Below are positions 1-4,935 of a DNA stretch of 5,071 nt, one piece after another. The notes below the pieces were generated by a model, which was not told the origin of the DNA, searched no databases, and was given only the letters and a program-made list of their open reading frames with translations. Within the stretch, counting starts at the first letter, position 1. Every line of letters starts with the position of its first letter. Made by a program: the position numbers and the translations under genes. Location of the stretch: positions 1 to 5,071 of the forward strand of contig CAZNYK010000197.1 in assembly GCA_964577215.1 (NCBI GenBank). The letters run 5' to 3'. This DNA comes from UBA2329 sp964577215. GTDB taxonomy: Bacteria > Bacteroidota > Bacteroidia > Chitinophagales > Saprospiraceae.

Positions 1-25
1 CTCTATGCCCTCTGCTCTATGCCCT
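1..25. repeat. Short 7/14-bp periodic repeat at left edge
   Basis: The 11-mer ctctatgccct occurs at 1-11 and again at 15-25, a 14-bp period that can be read as heptads (ctctatg, ccctctg, ctctatg). It overlaps the stop codon and last few codons of the delta' gene, so it sets that protein's C-terminal residues. Heptad-type short repeats are common between genes in some Bacteroidota and cyanobacteria. Only two units are visible because the window ends here, so the array length is unknown. Confidence 0.5.
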
Positions 26-1130
26 TAACCCCGTGCATCACTCGGTGCATCCTGATGGTCGCATTCAAGAACAGCACTTTGGCGTTGGCATTGCGCTCCA
101 CATGGTAATGGCACTCGGATAAGAGTTCCGACATAAGTCCGATTCGCCCTGGGTCCAACCGGGTCATGAGCTTTTGCGCAGTCACCAATTCCTGGCCCTG
201 GATCCTAAGAGGAAGTTGTTCCACGATGCTGTGAACCAGCGCTTCGCGAAGGAAGTGCAAGCCATAGGAGAGCAGGTATTTTTGCGGTTCGCGGCCCAGT
301 TCGGCCAATAGCTCTGCAGCTTTCACCCAGCCTGGTCCGGAACTTTGATGACAGGCGCGCAGCCATTCTATGAACAGCGTGGCATAGTTGTTGCCCTGGT
401 TGGCTGCCAGTTGTTGGGCGGTGTTGAAGTTGCCGTCGGCCAGCAGGGCCAGCGCGCGGGCCTGTTCAAGCGCCAAACCCTTCCTGCTTTGCAAGCCTGC
501 CGCTACGGCCTCATCCTCAATGGGGCCTGCTCGCAGTATCTGGCAACGGGAAAGGATAGTGGGCAGAATGCGTTCGGGATTTTCAGCCAGGAAGATGAAC
601 AAGGTATCTTCTGGAGGCTCCTCGATGAGCTTGAGCAGGCGGTTGCCTTCTTTGCCCAGGAATTCCGGCAGCCACATGATGAGGATTTTGCGCTTGCCCA
701 TGAAGGCCTTGAGGCTGATCTTGCGCACGATGTTGACGCACTCTTCCTTGTTGATGTTGCCTTGGTTGTTGTCTTTGGCTATGGTTTTGACCCACTCGAA
801 GACGTCGAAGTAGGGATTGGCCTCCATAAGCTCCCGCCATTGCTCGATAAAATTTTCGCTGATGGCATTGGCGCCCACGGTAGGGTAGGAGAAGTGCAGG
901 TCGGGGTGTTTCATTTGTGCAACAACCCGGCACGCACTGCAGTGGCCGCAAGCGTCGTCGGCGGATGGTTTTTCGCAAAGTACATATTGGGCCAGCGCTA
1001 AGGCGAGGGTGCGTTTGCCGGCGCCGGGAGGGCCGAGCAAAAGCAATGCATGGGGCAAACGACCGGATTGCGCCATGCGCAACAACTGCGCCTGGACTAC
1101 TTGCTGACCGATGATTTGCGAAAACAACAT
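3..1130 (-). CDS. holB: DNA polymerase III subunit delta' (clamp loader)
   Basis: This is the delta' subunit of the cytoplasmic clamp loader, which opens the beta sliding clamp and loads it at primed sites during replication. The 375-aa product starts MLFSQIIGQ, the usual opening of the family. Walker A is GPPGAGKRT at residues 33-41. A zinc-binding cysteine set follows (C52, C61, C64, C67). HPDLHFSYP is at 75-83, the Walker B/LIEEPP region at about 150-173 and the SRC motif at 194-196. The C-terminal helical domain runs from about 210. The length is normal for Bacteroidota. The ATG at 1128-1130 gives the conserved N-terminus, so the start is secure. The last residues (about GIEQRA) are encoded by a short repeat and may be a lineage-specific tail. 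It stands alone here, convergent with nothing, and I see no clear TAnnTTTG promoter just upstream. The alternative is a DnaX-related AAA+ protein, but the size and lack of a tau-like tail favour delta'. Confidence 0.93.
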   Translation of the reverse strand: MLFSQIIGQQVVQAQLLRMAQSGRLPHALLLLGPPGAGKRTLALALAQYVLCEKPSADDACGHCSACRVVAQMKHPDLHFSYPTVGANAISENFIEQWRELMEANPYFDVFEWVKTIAKDNNQGNINKEECVNIVRKISLKAFMGKRKILIMWLPEFLGKEGNRLLKLIEEPPEDTLFIFLAENPERILPTILSRCQILRAGPIEDEAVAAGLQSRKGLALEQARALALLADGNFNTAQQLAANQGNNYATLFIEWLRACHQSSGPGWVKAAELLAELGREPQKYLLSYGLHFLREALVHSIVEQLPLRIQGQELVTAQKLMTRLDPGRIGLMSELLSECHYHVERNANAKVLFLNATIRMHRVMHGVKGIEQRA

Positions 1131-1348
1131 AGGCTTTGCCGGTGTGTGGAAAGCCGCTGCGATGTTTGGCGTCTTGTTTGGATATGAAGACGATCAGGAG
1201 CTTATTCAATGGATTTTGACCTGTAAAAGCCTGTAAAACAGCCTGTTTAAAGCATTGCCTCCGGCATTTGTGCCGTCAGCCGGGCCTCATTGTCGGCTGT
1301 TCCGCGCAGGGCTGTGCTCGCCTTTGGCTTGGATGGTCGGGGCGATCC

Positions 1349-1378
1349 GGCCCTTTTATGGTTTTCCGGGAAAGGGCC
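1349..1378. repeat. 8-bp inverted repeat, 14-nt loop
   Basis: ggcccttt at 1349-1356 is repeated in inverted orientation as aaagggcc at 1371-1378. The stem is perfect but short, and no T-run follows on either strand, so it does not look like an intrinsic terminator. It lies in the GC-rich part of the gene-free interval and its role is unknown. Confidence 0.35.
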
Positions 1379-1633
1379 TGGTTTCAGCCCGGCTCCCGGA
1401 TATTGTTCCTTTGAATAGAGCGGCATGTTTCCGCCCTCCTGAAAATCTTGGTATCCGAAACGCGTTTAAACCGCTGCTTTCCGATATTCGGGGTAAAATT
1501 AAAAGAATTTTTTGATGGGGTGGTATATTGAGGGGCGATTTGGGGAATTTTTACATTAAAGTGCTTAATTACCTAAATGCCCCTGCCAAAAGTCGTCTAA
1601 ACAGCCACACGCTAATGACTTGCCCAATTCATT

Positions 1634-1674
1634 ATCCTTGAAAATTCGGAGTTTCGTTCCGAATTTTCAAGGAT
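1634..1674. repeat. Strong hairpin with perfect 17-bp arms
   Basis: The arm atccttgaaaattcgga (1634-1650) pairs perfectly with tccgaattttcaaggat (1658-1674) around a 7-nt loop (gtttcgt). Pairing extends by a wobble and one more pair (1632-1633 with 1675-1676). Alternatively, attc at 1627-1630 pairs with gaat at 1675-1678 across a bulge. The hairpin lies 66 bases beyond the stop codon of the leftward membrane-protein gene, where a terminator would be expected. It lacks a U-tract on that strand, so it may instead be a processing or stability hairpin, or a mobile palindromic element. Confidence 0.6.
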
Positions 1675-1739
1675 GAATCTTATCTATCCCATTGCTGAAA
1701 ATGTGGTGGTACTGCCGCTTAGAGATATAACCAAAATCC

Positions 1740-3116
1740 TCACTCCCTGACAAACCTGTATCCCCCCGCCGGCAGCCTGAAGTACTTGGTGTTCAATATC
1801 GTATCCGGTTTGGCGCCGAAGTCGGAGAGCAACCAGCCAGTTTCGGGGATTTCCTTTTCAAATTTGGAAAAATCGCGGCGCACCAACAAGGTCTTGGCCG
1901 AGTCGGGGTGCTGCATGGCCGAGAGCAGCAGGGTTTCGTACGGCACCGACCAGGTGATGACGAGGCTGTCCTTCAGCGCCTCGGTTTCTGTCAGCAACAG
2001 CCGGCTGCTGCCCGTGCGGCTGTGCCCTTCTGCCAGGATGCTTTCCAATCGTTCCAATCGCTGCGTCCAGGGGCGGTGGTTCAGGGCAATGGAGGCAATG
2101 CGCAGCGCCAAGAATGCGGCAAAGCCGATGAGCAACAGGCGCCGGTTTTGAATGGCGGGTAGGACATCGTAGAGGAACGGAATGGCCGCGTACAGCGTGA
2201 GCGGCATGTAGTTCACCTCGGCATAAAAGCGGTACGGGTGCTCCGGCGAAGCGATATGCAGCAGCAAAATATGCCCGATGCCGAAGGCCCACATGAGCAA
2301 AAGGGGTTTCCATTGGCGCCGCAGGGCGTAGAATACAGTGACTGCCACCCAGATGATGGGCAAAAAGTACCAGTGTGCTAAGCACCATTGCAGAAACTGC
2401 CCGTGTGCCGGCAGGCTGACGAAGTCGGGAAACAGCCCTGCGAGGTTTTCTTTAAAAATGCGGGACTTATCGGCATCGTACCAATTGCTAGAGAACTTGG
2501 ATTTTACCGCCAGAACAAGCGCCATGAATGCTGCAATGCCCGCGTAGCGAAGGTTCCGGCAGTTTGCATCGCGCAACCAAAAGAAGGCCCACAAGAAGTA
2601 AAAGGGAATGAAGATCAAGGGATGGTAATACGCCAACACGGGCACGGCTACCGCGACTACGGCTACCGTCCAGACCGGCCTCATCCGGGGATAGCGCTGC
2701 AGGAAAGCATAAAATAGCAGCAAAAACGCCAGCCCCTGCTGCTGCTCGGATGAGGGCCAGTAAAAGCCGTCATACACCATCAAGGTGAACAGCAGCACTA
2801 AGGCAAGCCCCAGCTCGGTATTGCGAAACCCGCGCACTATAGCTGCGTATATGCCGAGAAACAACAAGGGAAAGGAAAGCGAGTACAGCATGGATATGGC
2901 CTTGAGGGGCAAGCCCAGCTTGATGGCCAACAGCGGCAGGGCTTGCACCAGCACTACCCCGAAGCGGTTTACCATGACCTGGAAGCTGCCCTCGCCGGTC
3001 ATCAGCACCGTTTGGAATGCCATGTCGGTAAAAATAGCGCGCTCGCGGTAAAAGACGGCGGCCAACAACGTGAGGGCAAGCAGGGCGAGGTAGCCGAGGC
3101 GGCGGAGCGGGTGCAT
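1740..3116 (-). CDS. Polytopic membrane protein, GT-C-glycosyltransferase-like
   Basis: The product is a 458-aa integral membrane protein of unknown substrate. The N-terminus has a short basic start (MHPLRR) and then a hydrophobic segment at about 7-23. Further likely membrane helices lie near 52-68, 73-95, 102-115, 128-140, 148-163, 165-181, 191-204, 248-265, 270-288, 302-319 and 327-345. A soluble C-terminal domain spans about 350-458. An aspartate in the first outside loop (D31, in FTDMAF) and HP/H-rich loops between helices (YYHPL at about 163-167, SPEHPYR at 290-296) fit the pattern of GT-C enzymes. Those enzymes transfer sugars from polyprenyl-phosphate donors. No specific family signature is recognisable, so the enzymatic role is an inference from topology. 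It appears monocistronic: the TIR gene upstream is separated by a hairpin-rich gap. The ATG at 3114-3116 is the first in frame before the hydrophobic segment, with a TACATTTG element 26-33 bases upstream. Confidence 0.8.
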   Translation of the reverse strand: MHPLRRLGYLALLALTLLAAVFYRERAIFTDMAFQTVLMTGEGSFQVMVNRFGVVLVQALPLLAIKLGLPLKAISMLYSLSFPLLFLGIYAAIVRGFRNTELGLALVLLFTLMVYDGFYWPSSEQQQGLAFLLLFYAFLQRYPRMRPVWTVAVVAVAVPVLAYYHPLIFIPFYFLWAFFWLRDANCRNLRYAGIAAFMALVLAVKSKFSSNWYDADKSRIFKENLAGLFPDFVSLPAHGQFLQWCLAHWYFLPIIWVAVTVFYALRRQWKPLLLMWAFGIGHILLLHIASPEHPYRFYAEVNYMPLTLYAAIPFLYDVLPAIQNRRLLLIGFAAFLALRIASIALNHRPWTQRLERLESILAEGHSRTGSSRLLLTETEALKDSLVITWSVPYETLLLSAMQHPDSAKTLLVRRDFSKFEKEIPETGWLLSDFGAKPDTILNTKYFRLPAGGYRFVRE

Positions 3117-3141
3117 AGGCGAATTTTAAACCGAAAAATAT

Positions 3142-3149
3142 CAAATGTA
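3142..3149 (-). promoter_or_regulatory. Candidate Bacteroidota -7 element for membrane-protein gene
   Basis: Read on the minus strand this is TACATTTG, an exact match to the Bacteroidota TAnnTTTG -7 consensus. It would place the transcript start about 20 bases before the ATG at 3116. A TTTG lies upstream, but only 13 bases away rather than the usual 19-21, so the -33 element is not convincing. Two tandem aaatgta units (3143-3156) overlap the site. Confidence 0.35.
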
Positions 3150-3156
3150 AAATGTA

Positions 3157-3224
3157 AAACCGCAAAAGTGGCGGGCACTTTTACCCCGACACGCGTGTCG
3201 GGGCGGTTTTTGATTTTGCGGTTT
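3157..3224. repeat. Nested inverted repeat between TIR and membrane-protein genes
   Basis: Outer arms aaaccgcaaaa (3157-3167) and ttttgcggttt (3214-3224) are perfect 11-bp inverted copies. They end exactly at the TIR stop codon. Inside are two smaller hairpins: aaaagtg/cactttt (3164-3170 and 3176-3182, 5-nt loop) and the 20-bp palindrome at 3184-3203. The first small hairpin shares bases 3164-3167 with the outer left arm, so the outer and inner folds exclude each other at that point. The element sits where the leftward TIR transcript should end, so termination is the likeliest role. Confidence 0.6.
3184..3203. terminator. 20-bp perfect palindrome, likely intrinsic terminator
   Basis: ccccgacacgcgtgtcgggg is a perfect palindrome forming a stem of about 8 bp with a tetraloop. 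On the plus strand it is followed by cggtttttgatttt, a T-rich tail as in an intrinsic terminator. No rightward gene ends here, however. On the minus strand, where the TIR transcript ends 22 bases earlier, the tail after the palindrome is not T-rich, but the following small hairpin leads into gcggttttacatttt. It could therefore work as a bidirectional or compound terminator. A related palindrome lies at 4957-4976. Confidence 0.5.
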
Positions 3225-3920
3225 CTATACCACCCTCTTGATCCCCTGCACCACGACCAGCCAGGCCTCGTCCCTGTTGGGATAGGAAGTCACCGGTTTG
3301 GCTTTGGAGGGGAGGGCATTGAGCTTGCTGAAGGGCAGGTCGTTCCAGTCGCAAGGGCGCGCTACGATGGGGATGACGACTGCTTCGCCGCGGTCGTGTC
3401 GGGCCATGGCGGCGGTGATCTCCACGTCCCAGATGTAGTCGGTGGCGAGGAAGTCGGGACTTAGGAAGAGCACGATGATGTCGGCGGCGTGCAGTTCGGC
3501 TTTGATGCGTTCGTCCCATTCTTCGCCGGGCTGTATGTCGGCATCGCTCCAGGCCTGTATTTTGCCCTGCCGGCGCAGGCCGGAGAGTTGGCGGAGTAGT
3601 TCATCCAAGAGGGCGCGGTCGTGTTTGGAGTAAGAGAAGAATATCTTTTTGGCGGTTGGGGCATCCCGACCGGCGGCCGGTGTTGTAGCAGCCGGCGTTG
3701 CCGCTTGCGGCGGCGTCTGGGCCAATTTCGCTTCCAATTCGGCGGCTTTGGCGCGCAAGGCCTCCAGTTCTGTTTCTGTTTTTTCTATCTGGCGTTGCAG
3801 CGCGAACTTCTTTTCCGCATCGTAGGCCAATGCGAGTTCCTCCTGCAGTTGGTTTTTCTTTTCGATGAGCAGGCGCAGGGTGTCGTGCAAGCCTTTGAGT
3901 TCTTCTTCTATGCCGTACAT
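3225..3920 (-). CDS. Coiled-coil TIR-domain protein, putative immune effector
   Basis: This 231-aa cytoplasmic protein has three parts. Residues about 5-68 are a charged coiled coil (including a LAYDAEKKFALQRQIE segment). Residues 69-90 are an Ala/Pro/Thr-rich linker. A TIR domain fills about 91-231. TIR box 1 is KKIFFSYSKHD (91-101). WSDADIQPGEEW (124-135), FLSPDFLATDYIWDVE (152-167) and VIPIVARPCDW (182-192) follow. E167 sits where catalytic NADase TIR domains carry their glutamate, so NAD cleavage or signal-nucleotide production is plausible. Similar N-terminal helical segments occur on Bacteroidota TIR, caspase-like and NACHT proteins, where they are thought to be effector-associated recruitment domains; that match is from memory. 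There is no sensor domain (no NACHT, WD40, TPR or STING) in the chain, so activation probably needs a partner. The gene diverges from the HNH cluster. The start ATG at 3918-3920 is the only sensible one before the coiled coil. Confidence 0.88.
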   Translation of the reverse strand: MYGIEEELKGLHDTLRLLIEKKNQLQEELALAYDAEKKFALQRQIEKTETELEALRAKAAELEAKLAQTPPQAATPAATTPAAGRDAPTAKKIFFSYSKHDRALLDELLRQLSGLRRQGKIQAWSDADIQPGEEWDERIKAELHAADIIVLFLSPDFLATDYIWDVEITAAMARHDRGEAVVIPIVARPCDWNDLPFSKLNALPSKAKPVTSYPNRDEAWLVVVQGIKRVV

Positions 3921-3949
3921 GAGTCGAGGGCGGTTATGCGGTGTAAAGG

Positions 3950-3981
3950 GTTGTGAATAAGGGGTAAAAGTAGTAAATTTG
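3950..3981 (+). promoter_or_regulatory. Candidate Bacteroidota promoter upstream of 29-codon frame
   Basis: TAAATTTG at 3974-3981 matches TAnnTTTG exactly. GTTG at 3950-3953 lies 20 bases upstream, the expected spacing for the -33 TTTG element with one mismatch. The predicted transcript start near 3987-3990 would leave a leader of only about 20 bases before the ATG at 4011. Confidence 0.5.
3965..3972 (-). promoter_or_regulatory. Weak candidate -7 element for TIR gene
   Basis: On the minus strand this reads TACTTTTA, one base off TAnnTTTG, with a TTTA-type -33 candidate 20 bases upstream. It lies 45 bases before the TIR start codon. It abuts the opposite-strand candidate at 3974-3981, so the two promoters would compete for the same DNA. 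The match is imperfect and should be treated as tentative. Confidence 0.22.
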
Positions 3982-4010
3982 TGCGTTTAGGGATTTAAAG
4001 AAAAATTCAG

Positions 4011-4100
4011 ATGCTACAACACAGAACCCTCTCTCCAGGAACAATGGAGCTTTTTGATTCATTAAAAACCGTATTTTTGTATCACAATCAATTTAAATGA
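4011..4100 (+). CDS. 29-aa reading frame overlapping next gene (leader or remnant)
   Basis: A short frame begins ATG at 4011 and ends TGA at 4098-4100. It shares the ATGA overlap with the start codon of the next gene at 4097, a layout typical of translational coupling. A good TAnnTTTG promoter lies about 30 bases upstream. Its first half (MLQHRTLSPGTMELFDSL) resembles, from memory, the opening of AbiEii-type nucleotidyltransferase toxins. These often begin ML...SP.TLELLK before the GGTAL catalytic motif. That motif is absent here. It may thus be the stub left after deletion of such a toxin gene, or a coincidental leader peptide. A second promoter-like element lies inside it, so the downstream pair need not depend on it. 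Confidence 0.35.
   Translation: MLQHRTLSPGTMELFDSLKTVFLYHNQFK
4072..4079 (+). promoter_or_regulatory. Candidate -7 element for the small-protein/HNH operon
   Basis: TATTTTTG matches the Bacteroidota TAnnTTTG -7 consensus and sits 17 bases before the ATG at 4097, giving a very short leader. TTTG at 4053-4056 could serve as the -33 element, but the 15-base gap is shorter than the usual 19-21. The bases around it (ccgtatttttg) are of a type commonly seen just before genes in this phylum. Confidence 0.45.
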
Positions 4101-4483
4101 ACGAATCCATCACCGTACCGGATCTTATTGATAGCGCATCCCGACTGAATGAGGGTGAGTTTGAAGCATTTTTCAAGCAAGTCCTTGCGCTTCGGGCCAA
4201 GCGGGTAGCACCGGTTGCGTCTGGGCAAGAAACGGAACTCCTGCAGGCTATTTACAAAAAGTTGCCTTCCAATCTTTTAAAAAGATACGACAGCCTGACT
4301 GCAAAACGGCAAGAGGAAACCATAACGGCTGCCGAATACGAGGAACTGATGACCCTGGTAAAGGAAGTTGAACAATACAATGTTACGAGGCTTGGATACA
4401 TTGTCGAACTGGCCGCTTTGCGTGGCGTCACTGCCCAGGAACTGATGAAACAACTGGGACTGATGCCTTTGTATAATGGGTGA
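4097..4483 (+). CDS. Small helical protein, conserved partner of HNH nuclease
   Basis: I cannot assign a function. The 128-aa product is soluble, highly charged and predicted mostly helical. An N-terminal segment (VPDLIDSASRLNEGEFEAFF, 7-26) leads to LALRAKR (30-36). Then comes a conserved-looking core with LPSNLLKRYDSL (56-67), AKRQEETITAAEYEEL (69-84) and a C-terminal LAALRGVTAQELMKQLGL (106-123). I recall this architecture, especially the ERYD/AKR...ET and LA.LRG....LM..LG stretches, in uncharacterised proteins of cyanobacteria and Bacteroidota. There it is frequently followed directly by an HNH nuclease, as here. The stop TGA (4481-4483) lies beyond the HNH start (4476), an 8-base overlap implying coupled translation. 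It could be an antidote, adaptor or DNA-binding regulator for the nuclease; none of these is shown by the sequence. No signal peptide or membrane helix is visible. Confidence 0.82.
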   Translation: MNESITVPDLIDSASRLNEGEFEAFFKQVLALRAKRVAPVASGQETELLQAIYKKLPSNLLKRYDSLTAKRQEETITAAEYEELMTLVKEVEQYNVTRLGYIVELAALRGVTAQELMKQLGLMPLYNG

Positions 4484-4904
4484 GCGGCTTTCCGGAAAAA
4501 CGAAAGCGCATGTATCCCGGCGCGCCGGGTATGTGTGCGAATATTGCCGAACGCCATCCGCTTATTCGTCCACCCAGTTCGCAGTGGAACACATTACCCC
4601 AACATCAAAGGGCGGACCGGATGCTTTGGAGAATTTAGCCTTCGCATGCCAGGGGTGTAACAATATCAAATTTACAAAAACAGAGGCCGCCGACCCGGAA
4701 AGCGGTGAAATGGTTCCGCTTTTTAACCCCAGGATACACGAGTGGAGCGATCATTTTTGCTGGGATGCCCGGTTTGTTGAAATGATCGGGCTTACGCCTG
4801 TCGGACGGGCGACCATTGATGCACTTAAATTGAACAGGGAGGAGGTTTGCAACCTGCGCGCCATATTGTTTATTATCGGGGAACATCCGCCTGGATATGA
4901 ATGA
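4476..4904 (+). CDS. HNH endonuclease family protein
   Basis: This is a 142-aa putative metal-dependent nuclease of the beta-beta-alpha-metal (HNH) fold, expected to cut nucleic acid. A basic N-terminus (1-17) precedes the zinc knuckle CEYC (C21, C24). The catalytic strand is FAVEHITPTSKGG (35-47, H39). N53 lies in LENL. The second knuckle CQGCNN carries C58 and C61 with N62/N63, followed by K65. The last catalytic position is Asn rather than His, the common H-N-N variant. The C-terminal part continues with PESGEMVPLFNPR (74-86) and HEWSDHF (88-94). It ends with LTPVGRATIDALKLN (106-120). These form a tail specific to the subfamily that travels with the small helical protein just upstream. 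The ATG at 4476 overlaps that gene by 8 bases and gives the full basic N-terminus. It is not obviously restriction- or intron-linked: there is no methylase nearby. The domain assignment is sure; the biological target is unknown. Confidence 0.9.
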   Translation: MGERLSGKTKAHVSRRAGYVCEYCRTPSAYSSTQFAVEHITPTSKGGPDALENLAFACQGCNNIKFTKTEAADPESGEMVPLFNPRIHEWSDHFCWDARFVEMIGLTPVGRATIDALKLNREEVCNLRAILFIIGEHPPGYE

Positions 4905-4935
4905 TGAGGTTGTATTTGGTAATTTTTCTCATCCC

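Larger units (their letters stand above)
1131..1739. other. Gene-free interval between holB and membrane-protein gene
   Basis: No convincing gene lies in this stretch. Near 1220-1238 the 9-mer cctgtaaaa is repeated with a 10-bp period. From about 1255 to 1515 an 86-codon rightward frame is open, but it needs a TTG start and its product (rich in Arg, Pro, Gly, Leu) resembles no family I know. The 1500-1650 part is clearly AT-richer than the preceding 250 bp, suggesting a patchwork of non-coding DNA. A modest hairpin (1349-1378) and a very strong one (1634-1674) are listed separately. A 25-codon rightward frame at 1673-1750 overlaps the end of the next gene and is probably chance. Confidence 0.6.

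Noticed and set aside
345..1001. Long open frame (218 codons) on the plus strand opposite holB
   Set aside because: It is an antisense shadow of a securely identified delta' gene; its composition (many Val, Gly, Gln) mirrors the coding strand and it matches no family.
583..1209. 208-codon minus-strand frame overlapping holB in another frame
   Set aside because: Needs a TTG start, and most of it is an Arg/Gln/His-rich translation of the delta' gene out of frame.
1220..1248. Direct repeat cctgtaaaa twice followed by cctgttta, as a possible operator
   Set aside because: Short, single occurrence, no associated regulator gene and no promoter match next to it.
1255..1515. 86-codon plus-strand frame in the gene-free interval
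   Set aside because: TTG start, no recognisable motif, low-complexity Arg/Pro/Gly-rich product, no promoter; kept only as a note on the interval.
1540..1641. Open plus-strand stretch reading ...GNFYIKVLNYLNAPAKS... that ends in the hairpin
   Set aside because: About 38 codons with no good start codon and no recognised similarity; too short to support a gene or an IS remnant.
1858..2388. 176-codon minus-strand frame within the membrane-protein gene
   Set aside because: Out-of-frame shadow of the 458-aa coding region; His/Arg/Pro-rich and without start context.
3181..3519. 112-codon minus-strand frame across the TIR 3' end
   Set aside because: Arg/His-rich shadow frame of the TIR gene that runs into the palindrome.
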